From Treponema sp. (GTDB taxonomy: Bacteria; Spirochaetota; Spirochaetia; Treponematales; Treponemataceae), in contig JAFSJX010000043.1 in the NCBI GenBank assembly GCA_017449285.1, forward strand, positions 1 through 64,000: 64,000 nt of DNA, in the 5' to 3' direction. The notes under the pieces are model-generated. The model had not been told where the DNA came from, ran no database searches, and was given only the letters and a program-made list of their open reading frames with translations. A program made the translations under genes and the position numbers. Of the stretch, positions 25,958-34,728 are shown in pieces; the first letter of the stretch is position 1, and each line of letters starts with the position of its first letter.

Positions 25958-26123
25958 TGAGAGATGCATTCTTTGCCGCTTTTCGCTCTATTTTTTTCAT
26001 ATCGCGCGCCATCAGTATATCAAACTCCGCTTTTTTTGCACAACAACTTTTTTTTCACCGTGATTCAATGTGAATTCAATGCGAACTCTTCCCTTTGAGG
26101 CGGAAAAGGATTACAATAACAAT

Positions 26124-27305
26124 ATGGCTTCAATAAAACAACTGCTCGTGCGCCTGAACCAAACGGTACGCGCCAACATGGGAAATGCCCTCTTCGCGCT
26201 TTTTCTTACGCTGATTTGCGAAACGGTTTTAGGCATGATTTTTGTCGCACCCGCTACGATGATTGTAACTCGCAGCACATCAACGCTCAACGATATGATT
26301 TTTGCGGGCATCCTGCTTTTTTGCGCGCTTGTCATCTGGCTTTTGTTTCAGTACGGATTCCACGTCCTGATTTTGCGCATGACCCGACGGCAATACGTAA
26401 CAATCGGCTACGTGTTCTATGGATTCAAAAAATTCAAGCAGACGATTCCCCACATACTGACACTTGCGGTTATGGTTGTCGCACTGACGCTCGCTTTTTC
26501 CACAGGAAGTCGTGTGGTGATGTCAAAACTGAACGAAAAAAAAGCAATTTCCGCCGAACTGACCACCGACAACACAACTTTGACCGCACCGAAAACTGAC
26601 TTCTCTGCGGCATCTGCCGAAAATCCCAAAGCAGACGCAGATTCTTCCTCAAAAGAATCGGACGATGAAAATCTTCTTTCCTCTGACCGCGCCAACTTAT
26701 TGAACGACATTCTGAAACAAACGGGGATTCTGCTTGCGGTATATCTATTGTTGGTTGTCATCGTCTTCATCAGATTTTCATTTGTGTTCTATCTTCATTT
26801 TGACAATCCTTCGGCAAACGCGTTTTTTCTTCTGAAAAAAAGTGCGATGCTCATGCACAAAAATGCGCTTCGTCTGATTGCGCTGATAATTCGTGCAGGA
26901 GGACACAATCTGATTGTCGCGGTGGCAGCATTTTTTCTGACGCTTGCGATTTCTGCCACAAACAAAGACGGCTCGCGCTCAGGACTTTCCATTGCAGTCC
27001 TGCTGTTTAATTTTATCTATTTTGTGAATGCCTATACCGCGCTGCTTCGTATGTATTTTGCGTTCCCCGTGATGTACACCGATGCGCTGCTTGCAAAGAT
27101 AGATATTATCGTCAAAACCCAAGACACGATTGTACTGGAAGAAACGGCCGCATTTCTGGCATCTAAATTTCCATATCAGCCCGATGACGCTGAAGATTCG
27201 CCTACCGAGTCTACCGAGTCTGCCGAAGAAACCGCAACGGGCACAGAAGAGCAAAATCCACAGAAATCTTCCGAAGACTCCATTTCTCCCGATAGCGAAA
27301 ACTAA
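26124..27305 (+). CDS. Multi-pass membrane protein of unknown function
   Basis: 393 residues with about six transmembrane segments (near residues 20-45, 60-85, 108-132, 195-220, 255-280, 295-320) and an acidic loop between the third and fourth (ENPKADADSSSKESDDENLL). The C-terminal 60 residues are acidic and Ser/Thr/Glu-rich. I do not recognise the family. A GTG at 26070 is in frame but has no ribosome site; ATG 26124 lies six bases after a TACAAT, matching the leaderless pattern of other genes here. One base separates its stop from the next start. Confidence 0.65.
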   Translation: MASIKQLLVRLNQTVRANMGNALFALFLTLICETVLGMIFVAPATMIVTRSTSTLNDMIFAGILLFCALVIWLLFQYGFHVLILRMTRRQYVTIGYVFYGFKKFKQTIPHILTLAVMVVALTLAFSTGSRVVMSKLNEKKAISAELTTDNTTLTAPKTDFSAASAENPKADADSSSKESDDENLLSSDRANLLNDILKQTGILLAVYLLLVVIVFIRFSFVFYLHFDNPSANAFFLLKKSAMLMHKNALRLIALIIRAGGHNLIVAVAAFFLTLAISATNKDGSRSGLSIAVLLFNFIYFVNAYTALLRMYFAFPVMYTDALLAKIDIIVKTQDTIVLEETAAFLASKFPYQPDDAEDSPTESTESAEETATGTEEQNPQKSSEDSISPDSEN

Positions 27306-27306
27306 G

Positions 27307-27897
27307 ATGGACGTTCCAGTTTCTTTTGCCAGCGCAGAATTTACCGTAAAAGGCTCTCGTTTTTTGGGAGAAATTTTTCCGATTGCAAGTCAGACAACTG
27401 TGCGCGAAAAATTAAAGGCTCAGAAAGCAAAATATGCCGATGCCACGCATGTTGTCCACGCATTCATTTGCGGAAAGCAGGCAGAAGTGATGGGCATGAG
27501 CGATGACGGAGAACCTGGCGGTACGGCGGGGCGACCAGTGCTTGACGTGCTGAAAGGACGTGGCGTGACGAATATTTTGCTTACGGTAACGCGCTGGTTT
27601 GGGGGAACATTGCTTGGCACAGGAGGTTTAGTTCATGCCTACGGAGATGCGGCAAAATTAGTGCTGGACAAAGCGCAGTTTGAACCGCTCATAGAAAAAT
27701 CTGCGTTTTCGCTTGCGTGTGACTATGCCGACTACCAGATTGTAAGGCATTTGTTTGAGAGCCAGACGCTGTACGATGCGAGCGAAAATTTTGGCGAAAA
27801 AGTGACCATAACGGGAAAAATTGCGGCGACAGATTTTGATGCATTTGCGCAGGTCATCTTTGAAAAGACAAACGGGCGGGTTTCAGTCTCTTTATGA
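27307..27897 (+). CDS. yigZ: YigZ / IMPACT family protein
   Basis: 196 residues. Family signature: FTVKGSRFLGEIFPI, ADATHVVHAFI, SDDGEPGGTAGRPVLDVLKGRGVTNILLTVTRWFGGTLLGTGGLVHAYGDAAK. YigZ proteins resemble a domain of translation factors and proline peptidase-like folds, and their role is unsettled. It begins one base after the previous stop. Its end overlaps the convergent HAD gene by six bases. Confidence 0.9.
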   Translation: MDVPVSFASAEFTVKGSRFLGEIFPIASQTTVREKLKAQKAKYADATHVVHAFICGKQAEVMGMSDDGEPGGTAGRPVLDVLKGRGVTNILLTVTRWFGGTLLGTGGLVHAYGDAAKLVLDKAQFEPLIEKSAFSLACDYADYQIVRHLFESQTLYDASENFGEKVTITGKIAATDFDAFAQVIFEKTNGRVSVSL

Positions 27898-28620
27898 CAG
27901 CAATGCCACAAGACTTTCCAGCAGAATATTTGTCGAATCTGATGACTTTTCGGGTTCATCGTTGTTTGTTTCCGCAGGTTTTACAATCTCTGGCAGTTCA
28001 TACACTTCTTCTACGCCGTTCACCAAAATACCTCCCATTCCCATTTCCAGCGGCAAAGCCACATCAATATCAAATCGGTCTCCCACGCTTATACATTCGC
28101 TAAAATCAGCCCCCGCAACCGATGCCGCATATTCCAGCATTTCGCGGGCGGGCTTACTCTTTTTACAGGTGTCAAGACCAATTGTCACCTCAATTAAATC
28201 CGCAATCCCCAGCACTTCGAGCGTCTTTACGGCGGGGGCAACAGGATTATTCGTTACACAAATCAGATGGAAGTCTTTTTTTAGCGCGGACAGCACGGAA
28301 ATCAGTTTTTCATCGCGGCTCAAATATTGCTCCGGGTGAACAAGCGCGCTTCTCCATGCGATGCTTTCTTCTATCGTAATACCGAATGTCGTAAAAAGAT
28401 TTCCCAGGCTGATGCGCTTTCCGTTGTGTTCGGCGGCGTATTTTTTCCGCGCATCGGCAATCAGTTTCCGCGCATCTTCGTGGGTCATTCCGCGCAAATC
28501 TGCAAAATGACGAATCTGGCAGTCAATCTGTTCGTCCGCATATTCGGGGCAGGTATACAAAGTGCTGTCGATGTCAAAAATGAGGCACGTTGCTTTTTCT
28601 GGCAGATTGAATGTTTGCAT
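27892..28620 (-). CDS. HAD-superfamily phosphatase (pyrimidine 5'-nucleotidase-like)
   Basis: 242 residues. HAD motifs: IFDIDSTLYTC (nucleophile Asp), ICVTNNP (motif II), KSKPAREMLE (motif III Lys), ISVGDRFDIDVALPLEMGMGGILVNG (motif IV). The cap domain type and DIDSTLY pattern fit the nucleotidase-like group (SDT1/YjjG relatives). The real substrate cannot be assigned. It is 39 bases after the PRPP synthetase gene on the same strand, so a nucleotide-related role is plausible. Confidence 0.82.
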   Translation of the reverse strand: MQTFNLPEKATCLIFDIDSTLYTCPEYADEQIDCQIRHFADLRGMTHEDARKLIADARKKYAAEHNGKRISLGNLFTTFGITIEESIAWRSALVHPEQYLSRDEKLISVLSALKKDFHLICVTNNPVAPAVKTLEVLGIADLIEVTIGLDTCKKSKPAREMLEYAASVAGADFSECISVGDRFDIDVALPLEMGMGGILVNGVEEVYELPEIVKPAETNNDEPEKSSDSTNILLESLVALLS

Positions 28621-28659
28621 GACTACCGATGACTATCAGATTCTTATCCGCACGAAAAA

Positions 28660-29901
28660 TCAGTCTTTCTTAATCAATTTATCAATAATCGTGCGGTTAT
28701 CAAGCAAATCGCTCAGACTCTGGTCATGGTGCAGTCGCGTCATCACGTTTGCAAACAAGCCGGTTACGTTCGTGGAGACAAACCATTCTTTCTCTTTCAG
28801 GTCTGAGTGATATACGGCATTCGTTCCGATTACGCGGTAGAAAAGTCCGTCTTTGTATGCCTGATCGAACAACTCAATCGCATTTCCCGTAAAGAATGGC
28901 AACGAGATTGCGGCGATGACCTTTGTTGCGCCCAATTCTTTCAAAAATCCCATCGCTTTGAGAAGCGTTCCGCCCGTACCCAGCATATCGTCAGCAAGGA
29001 AAGCGACCTTTCCCTTTACATCGCCAAGCAATTTTATGCTCTTGATATTGGTATTTTTTGCGTCCTGTGTGACCACCGAATAATCGCGCTCTTTGTAAAT
29101 CATCGCAAGCGGAACTTTGAGCCCGGAAGCGTAGAATTTGTTTCGGTCAATCGCGCCAGAATCCGGAGAGACGACCACCAAATCATCTTTGTTCGGACCG
29201 GAAAGATTTATCAGTTTTGCAAGCTCGCGGATAATCTGATAGGATGCGTGCAGATTCTCCAAATGCGTCGTGTTGAATGCGTTTACAATTTCGCGCGAAT
29301 GAATATCCAGCGTAATCACGCGGTTTACGCCCATCATCTCGTAGACGTGACTTAAAAGGCTTGCCGTAAGTCCTTCGCGGCTCTTCTTTTTGTGCTGGCG
29401 CGCATAGGGAAATGCCGGAACGACCAGCGTAATCTGTCTTGAGCCAGCCTGACGCACCGCATCAATTGTCACCAGCAACGTCATCACATGGTCGTTGACA
29501 GAATGGACAACCATGTTTTTTCCGTCGTTCATCGCAATCGGCTCGTGGTTCTCCACATCCTGAAAAATGAACACATCTTTTCCGCGCACGCAGTCCAAAA
29601 GTTCAGCCTTGAACTCGCCGTTGGCAAACCAAGTAAAACGTGTGTTCACCTTAAAGAGTGGCGGACGATACTTATCCGTATTGCCGTGAATACACAGTTC
29701 GCTTGTCTGCATATCGTTGGAAAGATTGATGTCTTGAATCAACTTGTTTTTATCCACATTGTATCGCTTTGCAATCACATCATTTTTGAGCGTAAAGCGA
29801 TGCTTATAAATATGACGCAGATGCGTAATAACTTCGTCAGCAAAAGTCGCGCCACCAGGACAAGCTATAACGGCAAGGTCAGTCGGTTCAGAATACGGCA
29901 T
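28660..29901 (-). CDS. prs: Ribose-phosphate pyrophosphokinase, long form
   Basis: Makes PRPP from ribose 5-phosphate and ATP for nucleotide, His and Trp synthesis. 413 residues, about 100 more than the usual enzyme, as in some spirochaete homologues. Recognisable blocks: FANGEFKAELLDCVRGKDVFIFQ, VTIDAVRQAGSRQITLVVPAFPYARQHKK, ITLDIHS, VVVSPDSGAIDR and the PRPP loop VAFLADDMLGTGGTLLKA. The ATG at 29901 has GGAG six bases upstream; an in-frame TTG at 29913 is less likely. Confidence 0.9.
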   Translation of the reverse strand: MPYSEPTDLAVIACPGGATFADEVITHLRHIYKHRFTLKNDVIAKRYNVDKNKLIQDINLSNDMQTSELCIHGNTDKYRPPLFKVNTRFTWFANGEFKAELLDCVRGKDVFIFQDVENHEPIAMNDGKNMVVHSVNDHVMTLLVTIDAVRQAGSRQITLVVPAFPYARQHKKKSREGLTASLLSHVYEMMGVNRVITLDIHSREIVNAFNTTHLENLHASYQIIRELAKLINLSGPNKDDLVVVSPDSGAIDRNKFYASGLKVPLAMIYKERDYSVVTQDAKNTNIKSIKLLGDVKGKVAFLADDMLGTGGTLLKAMGFLKELGATKVIAAISLPFFTGNAIELFDQAYKDGLFYRVIGTNAVYHSDLKEKEWFVSTNVTGLFANVMTRLHHDQSLSDLLDNRTIIDKLIKKD

Positions 29902-29931
29902 GAAATTCTCCAAAATTGGTAGTGTACACTA

Positions 29932-29960
29932 ATTCTACCGTTTTAAAAGGCTATGGTCAA
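29932..29960 (-). promoter_or_regulatory. prs promoter
   Basis: Minus strand TTGACC (29955-29960), 17-base spacer, TAGAAT (29932-29937). Confidence 0.75.
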
Positions 29961-30003
29961 TACAGATACGCTAGATATAGTGGCTGTGTCGTTTTGCGCA
30001 CCC

Positions 30004-30032
30004 TTTACACAATGACGAGTTTTCTCTATGAT
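30004..30032 (+). promoter_or_regulatory. queF promoter
   Basis: TTTACA (30004-30009), 17-base spacer, TATGAT (30027-30032). Transcription would start near 30039, two bases before the preQ1 aptamer. Confidence 0.75.
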
Positions 30033-30040
30033 TGAACAGA

Positions 30041-30080
30041 AGTCAGTTCGAAAACCATCCTGACTATAAACAAAACTAGG
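30041..30080 (+). ncRNA. preQ1-I riboswitch
   Basis: Compact aptamer directly before the queF ribosome site. P1 stem GTCAG/CTGAC closes the loop TTCGAAAACCATC; the A-rich tail TATAAACAAAACTAGG matches the conserved preQ1-I end. The tail runs into the Shine-Dalgarno (CTAGGAG), so ligand binding would hide it and lower translation. Gene context (queF, yhhQ) agrees with a deazapurine ligand. Class call by eye. Confidence 0.8.
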
Positions 30081-30088
30081 AGAAAGAA

Positions 30089-30565
30089 ATGCGTTCACAA
30101 TCTGAACTTGAGGGCGTAACGTTGCTGGGAAACACGAAGACCCAGTATGCCACGACCTATTTACCGGAGATTCTAGAGAAATTCCCCAACAAGCATCCCG
30201 AAAATGACTACATGGTTACGCTCAACTGCCCTGAATTTACGTCGCTGTGTCCGAAGACGGGTCAGCCAGATTTTGCGGAAATCAAAATCAACTACATTCC
30301 CGATGGATTTTTGGTGGAATCAAAGTCGCTCAAACTGTATCTGTTTTCGTTCCGCAATCACGGGGATTTTCACGAAGACTGTGTAAACATCATTATGAAA
30401 GATTTGGTTGCGCTTTTGCAGCCGAAATATCTGGAAGTGGAAGGAATTTTCACTCCGCGCGGGGGAATTTCGATTTATCCCTTTGCAAATTACGGGAAAA
30501 CGGGCACGGAATATGAATCCCGTGCTAAAGACCGGCTTTTTACCGTGATTGCCACTGCGCGCTAA
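30089..30565 (+). CDS. queF: NADPH-dependent preQ0 reductase QueF
   Basis: Reduces 7-cyano-7-deazaguanine (preQ0) to preQ1 in queuosine synthesis. 158 residues of the short (unimodular) type: catalytic Cys in [15 protein letters not shown], the NADPH motif [24 protein letters not shown], and [21 protein letters not shown] preQ1 riboswitch controls it. With the transporter next door and no other queuosine genes in sight, the pair could serve preQ0 salvage. Confidence 0.95.
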   Translation: MRSQSELEGVTLLGNTKTQYATTYLPEILEKFPNKHPENDYMVTLNCPEFTSLCPKTGQPDFAEIKINYIPDGFLVESKSLKLYLFSFRNHGDFHEDCVNIIMKDLVALLQPKYLEVEGIFTPRGGISIYPFANYGKTGTEYESRAKDRLFTVIATAR

Positions 30566-30602
30566 TTGCCCACATTTACTCAACAAAAATTAGGAGACTC
30601 TT

Positions 30603-31319
30603 ATGCCTTTTCAAAATGAGATTGTATTGTTTGCCAGTGTATTCGTGCTTTTTGGCGGACTGGTGACTTTTTTCCGCTTGTTCGGAAAGAGCGGAATTTT
30701 TGCGTGGACGGTAATTTGTACGATTGCCGCCAATATTGAAGTGCTGATTCTGGTACATGCCTATGGACTGGACACCACATTGGGCAACGTGCTTTTTGCC
30801 TCTTCATTTCTTGCCACCGACATGATGAGCGAAATTTATGGCAAAAAAGAAGCGAACCGCTGCGTAAAAATCGGCATTGCGGCGAACATTACGTTTATCA
30901 TCATTTCGCAGAGTTGGTTTTTGTATGTGCCAGCCCCCGCAGACACGATGGCAGAACCAATTCGCACCGTGTTTGCGAATACTCCCCGCGTGATGATTTC
31001 AAGTCTTGCGGCATACGTTTTGTGCGAGTTGTACGATGTGTGGGCATATCATCATCTGTGGGATTGGTCTACGCAAAAATGGGGAAACAAGCGGGCATTC
31101 TTGTGGCTGCGCAATAACGGCTCAACGCTGGTAAGCCAACTGATAAACGTAATTGCGTTCAACCTGATGGCATTTGCGGGCGTATTCCCGTGGAACGTTA
31201 TCGTGCAGATTCTGATTTTCGGCTACGCGATTTTTATCGTCACATCAATTATGGACACACCATTTTTGTACCTTGCGCGGCACATCGCGGACAAGCACCC
31301 GGAGTTGGAGACAAATTAG
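30603..31319 (+). CDS. yhhQ: Queuosine precursor transporter
   Basis: 238 residues, six predicted transmembrane helices, VUT-1/YhhQ family: TVICTIAANIEVLILVHAYGLDTTLGNVLFASSFLATDMMSEIYGKKEANRCVKIG is the signature. Members import preQ0 or preQ1. AGGAG precedes the ATG, and it follows queF by 37 bases, so it is probably on the riboswitch transcript. Since QueF acts on preQ0, preQ0 is the likely cargo. The 3' end overlaps the convergent phosphodiesterase gene. Confidence 0.9.
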   Translation: MPFQNEIVLFASVFVLFGGLVTFFRLFGKSGIFAWTVICTIAANIEVLILVHAYGLDTTLGNVLFASSFLATDMMSEIYGKKEANRCVKIGIAANITFIIISQSWFLYVPAPADTMAEPIRTVFANTPRVMISSLAAYVLCELYDVWAYHHLWDWSTQKWGNKRAFLWLRNNGSTLVSQLINVIAFNLMAFAGVFPWNVIVQILIFGYAIFIVTSIMDTPFLYLARHIADKHPELETN

Positions 31320-31954
31320 AATTCGACGGAGCGCAGTTCAGCACCCCCAATCGAACAAAGCAATATTTTTTTGATTCCAGCAGCGTCCGTTTCGATTAGG
31401 GCACAGGTCTTGCCATCTGCACACTTGGGAATGGAAATTGAGCCGGGATTCAAATAGAAAAGCCCGCCGTCTTCTTCTAGCACCGTTAGATGGGTATGCC
31501 CGCTCACGACAATCGTTCCGGCGGGAAGCAGTTTTTGCAGTTGCGGGCGGTCGTACAGATGTCCGTGGTGCACAAAAATGCGCCCGTTGGGAACAAAGCC
31601 GCTCGCGCAGTTCGTTTTCGTATGCACATCCACTGCCGTGCGTGAATCAGTTTCCGCGCGGGCGGACGGGAAGAACAGCGTGGTATAGGCGTTCAGACAG
31701 GGAAATTCCAGCATCATCTGGTCAACCTCGCTGTCGCAGTTGCCGCGCACGCAGATGATTTTGTCCTTGTATTCGTTCAAGAGCGCGGCTGTCGCCTTGG
31801 TATCGTAGCCTGCGGGCAAATCGTTGCGCGGCCCGTGGTTCAGAAAATCACCGCAGAGCAGGAGCAAATCGGGCTTTTTTGCCGCGAATGAGTCAATTGC
31901 CGTGCGCAAATCCGCCGCGCTTCCGTGTATGTCGGAAATTATTTGCATAACCAT
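31316..31954 (-). CDS. MJ0936/YfcE-type phosphodiesterase
   Basis: 212-residue metallophosphoesterase: IISDIHGSAADLRTAID (metal DxH), LLCGDFLNHGPRN (GDxxxHG-like), CVRGNCDSEVD (GNCD), HHGHLYDRP and VSGHTHLTVLEEDG (GHTH). The family cleaves phosphodiesters in vitro; its cellular substrate is unclear. ATG at 31954 has AGG seven bases before it. A longer start at 31981 lies inside the repeat region and is unlikely. Confidence 0.88.
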   Translation of the reverse strand: MVMQIISDIHGSAADLRTAIDSFAAKKPDLLLLCGDFLNHGPRNDLPAGYDTKATAALLNEYKDKIICVRGNCDSEVDQMMLEFPCLNAYTTLFFPSARAETDSRTAVDVHTKTNCASGFVPNGRIFVHHGHLYDRPQLQKLLPAGTIVVSGHTHLTVLEEDGGLFYLNPGSISIPKCADGKTCALIETDAAGIKKILLCSIGGAELRSVEF

Positions 31955-31968
31955 AAGAATACCTAATT

Positions 31969-32104
31969 CATGAGGATGCACACGGATACAAAGGATAGGG
32001 GTTTTAGGGGCTGCAACGCAGATTGACTGCCCCTAGGAGAGAGGGTAGGCGGAAACGCAGTTGAAGCCGAGGGGGAGACTTCCCCCCATATGTCTATCCT
32101 CATG
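31969..32104. repeat. Dispersed repeat family C, copy 1 (composite)
   Basis: Bounded by CATGAGGAT/ATCCTCATG. The core 32006-32087 has TAGGGGCTG..., GAGGGTAGGCGGAA, GAAGCCGAGGGGGAGACTT and CCCCCC. It shares this order with 42571-42671 and 59275-59360. Pieces of other known-looking repeats (ATGCACACGGATACA; GTGAATCCTGTTGACTCC) flank it, so this is a mosaic. Confidence 0.65.
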
Positions 32105-32137
32105 CATCTTTTTTATCTTGTGAATCCTGTTGACTCC

Positions 32138-33967
32138 TTACATCCTGTCCAAGTATGGCACGAGTACAAGGTTCATCGCGTCTTTTAGCACTTGGAGGGT
32201 GCATTTTGCGAGGAACAAGCGCGCGCTGACCAGTTTTTCGTCTTTGGCGGCAAGAATCGGGCACTGCTGATAGAATTTGCTGAACAATTTTGCCACATCG
32301 TAGAGATATGCCGCCACCACACTTGCGTCCAGATTTTCCGCAGCCTTTGCAATCGTCGCGGGATAGTCACCAAGTTTTTTAATCAAATCCCACTCCTCGC
32401 TTGCGGTCAGAAGGGCGGCGGCATCCTGTGCGGATGCGATTTTGTTTCCGCCTTCCTCGGCCTTGCGCAAAATAGACGCGATACGCGCACCCATGTACTG
32501 CAAATACGGGCCGGTGTTGCCGTTAAAACTGAGCGATTCTTCGGGATTGAACACCATGTCCTTAACCGGGGTAATCTGCAAGAGATAGTAGTGCAAGGCG
32601 GCCAGTGCGACTTTTTCTGCAACGGCAGCCGCATCCCCTACTTCTTCTTCACGCCCCTTTGCCTTGATTTCCGCAAGCGCATCGTCACGAAGGCTGTCAA
32701 TCAAATCGTCGGCATCGACAACGGTTCCCTCGCGGCTCTTCATTCGTCCGTTCGGAAGGTTGACCATGCCGTAACTCAGATGATAGAGCCGTTCCGCCCA
32801 GTCAAAGCCAAGCTGCTTTAATATATAAAAGAGAACTTTAAAATGATAGTTCTGCTCGCTTGCGACAACATACACCATCTGATTGAACGCCCAGTCGTTG
32901 TGGCGGAAAATTGCCGTGCCGATGTCCTGCGTGATGTAGACCGAAGTTCCGTCCTTGCGCAAGAGGACTTTTTCCTGATTCTCACCATCTTTTCCCTTGC
33001 CGGTCACGGTGGTCACGTCAATGCGCACCGATCCGTCATCCGCCTTGAAGAAAATGCCTTTTTCCAAGCCTTTCTGAATCTCTTCTTTGCCCTTGAGGTA
33101 GGTCTCGCTCTCAAAATACAATTTGTCGAAACTGACGCCCGTGCGGTCATAGGTTTCCTTTACGCCGTCGATTGCCCAGCCGTTCATCATTCTCCACAGT
33201 TTGTGCAAATCGTCGTCGTCGCTGCCCTTTTCCCACTGGACGAGCATTTCTTCCGCCTGCGCATTTGCCTCTGGATGCTCACGGGCATATTTGTCGAATT
33301 CGACGTAGCACTGGCCGACAAAATGGTCGCCTTTCATGCCAAGGCTTTCGGGCGTGTCGCCCTTTGCCTCGTGGAAAAGTTTGTACGCCAACATGGACTT
33401 ACAGATGTGTACGCCACGATTATTGATGATGTTCACCTTAAAGACTTCCGCGCCCGCTTTCTTGAGGATGCGGCTCACGCTTTCGCCCAGAGCATCGTTA
33501 CGCATGTGTCCGAGGTGAAGCGGCTTGTTTGTGTTTGGAGAACTGAATTCCACCATAACGCGGCGACCTGCCAGATGCGCTGTGCCGTTTTCATTCAGCG
33601 TTCCGTAAGATGTGCCCTCTTTTTCAATGCGCTCCAGTAAGCCTAAAGCCGCGCCAGCCTTGTCCAACTTGACGTTCACATACGGCCCGACGGCAAGGAA
33701 GGTGCCGATTGCCTTTGCCCGTGCCGACAAATCTGCGTCTGTCTGAATAATTCTTACCACCTCCGCGGCAATCATCGGCGGTGCGCCACGGAACAGTTTT
33801 GCAAACGGGAACATGGGCATACCGATGTCGCCCATTTCTGGTCTGGGAGGATTTTCTACAGAGATTGCGTCCGCAGAAACGGATTCGCCCTCGATATTCT
33901 TCTGATTCTTAAACTCGTTCAAAGCCGCGGCAACAATCGCACGGCACTCAATTTTTGCATCTGCCAT
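32138..33967 (-). CDS. argS: Arginyl-tRNA synthetase
   Basis: Class I synthetase charging tRNA-Arg. 609 residues from the ATG at 33967. HIGH-type motif: SSPNTNKPLHLGHMRNDALG (about 145); KMSKS-equivalent: LPNGRMKSREGTVVDADDL; C-terminal DALR domain ending ARLFLAKCTLQVLKDAMNLVLVPYLDRM. The -10 box TATAAT lies six bases upstream of the ATG, so the mRNA is probably leaderless; the 12 upstream in-frame codons would not be transcribed. Confidence 0.95.
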   Translation of the reverse strand: MADAKIECRAIVAAALNEFKNQKNIEGESVSADAISVENPPRPEMGDIGMPMFPFAKLFRGAPPMIAAEVVRIIQTDADLSARAKAIGTFLAVGPYVNVKLDKAGAALGLLERIEKEGTSYGTLNENGTAHLAGRRVMVEFSSPNTNKPLHLGHMRNDALGESVSRILKKAGAEVFKVNIINNRGVHICKSMLAYKLFHEAKGDTPESLGMKGDHFVGQCYVEFDKYAREHPEANAQAEEMLVQWEKGSDDDDLHKLWRMMNGWAIDGVKETYDRTGVSFDKLYFESETYLKGKEEIQKGLEKGIFFKADDGSVRIDVTTVTGKGKDGENQEKVLLRKDGTSVYITQDIGTAIFRHNDWAFNQMVYVVASEQNYHFKVLFYILKQLGFDWAERLYHLSYGMVNLPNGRMKSREGTVVDADDLIDSLRDDALAEIKAKGREEEVGDAAAVAEKVALAALHYYLLQITPVKDMVFNPEESLSFNGNTGPYLQYMGARIASILRKAEEGGNKIASAQDAAALLTASEEWDLIKKLGDYPATIAKAAENLDASVVAAYLYDVAKLFSKFYQQCPILAAKDEKLVSARLFLAKCTLQVLKDAMNLVLVPYLDRM

Positions 33968-33973
33968 ACGCAG

Positions 33974-33979
33974 ATTATA
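33974..33979 (-). promoter_or_regulatory. argS -10 box, leaderless arrangement
   Basis: Perfect TATAAT on the minus strand, then six bases, then ATG. A weak TGGATT sits 17 bases upstream as the -35. Confidence 0.65.
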
Positions 33980-34006
33980 GTAATTTTCACAGAAAAAATC
34001 CACTGT

Positions 34007-34726
34007 TTACGGAAGATACGTGGGATTGATGTTTTTAAGCGCGGTGAACATACGAATCTTGGATTGCTCATCGCCAGCGGTCAACTGCTCAAGACGGGAA
34101 CGCATTTCTTTTCGCTTGGAGTTATCCTGATAATCGCAGGTGCAGGTGATTTTTTGCCAGCCAGACGCATCGGCATATTCAACAATCTGACGCACGGGGG
34201 CATAGCACAAGGGGCGCAGGACTTTGAGCGGATATTTTTCGTACTGCAAGACAGGAGGCATGGCGGTCAGTTTTCCTGCGCCCAGCATATTCATCAAGAG
34301 CGTCTCCAAAATGTCGTCCAAGTGATGACCGAGTGCGATTGCATCGTAGCCGTTTCCAAGCGCATATCGAATCAATTCTGTACGCCGCTGAGTGGAACAC
34401 CAATAGCAACTCATTTTCCGTCCAGGCTTCAGGCGACCAAGCACATCCACTTTTTTCTCGATAAAATCAACGCCCCACTTTGCAAACAGTTTTTTTAACT
34501 CAAGATTGAACGGCGGCGCAAAATCGGTCTGAAAATAAATCGCGGAAAAAGAAAAATCCGCCGTCTCTTTTGACGAAAAACGGCGCATTCGGTTGGCAAA
34601 ATACTCCACCAAAAGCGTAGAATCCTTGCCGCCGCTTGCACCGATTAAAATTTTGCAGCCTTTTGGAAGCATCTTGTAGTCAAAAATCGCCTTGTCTATC
34701 AGGCTAAAAAGATGCGGCTGCCCCAT
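34007..34726 (-). CDS. TtcA-like tRNA 2-thiocytidine PP-loop ATPase
   Basis: 239 residues. PP-loop ILIGASGGKDSTLLVEYF (about 26-43), CYWCSTQRRTELIRYALGNGYDAIALGHHLDDILETLLMN, and TCTCDYQDNSKRKEMRSRL; paired CxxC and CxC motifs fit the iron-sulfur TtcA group that thiolates C32 of tRNA. Length is shorter than E. coli TtcA (about 310). A TilS-type function is less likely because of the Cys motifs. Two bases after the lipoprotein gene, so co-transcribed. Confidence 0.82.
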   Translation of the reverse strand: MGQPHLFSLIDKAIFDYKMLPKGCKILIGASGGKDSTLLVEYFANRMRRFSSKETADFSFSAIYFQTDFAPPFNLELKKLFAKWGVDFIEKKVDVLGRLKPGRKMSCYWCSTQRRTELIRYALGNGYDAIALGHHLDDILETLLMNMLGAGKLTAMPPVLQYEKYPLKVLRPLCYAPVRQIVEYADASGWQKITCTCDYQDNSKRKEMRSRLEQLTAGDEQSKIRMFTALKNINPTYLP

Positions 34727-34728
34727 AA

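Noticed and set aside
25791..26012. 73-codon minus-strand frame starting MARDMKK
   Set aside because: The overlapping frame 25799-25957 has coherent membrane-protein character; this one becomes patternless after about 30 codons. It cannot be fully excluded.
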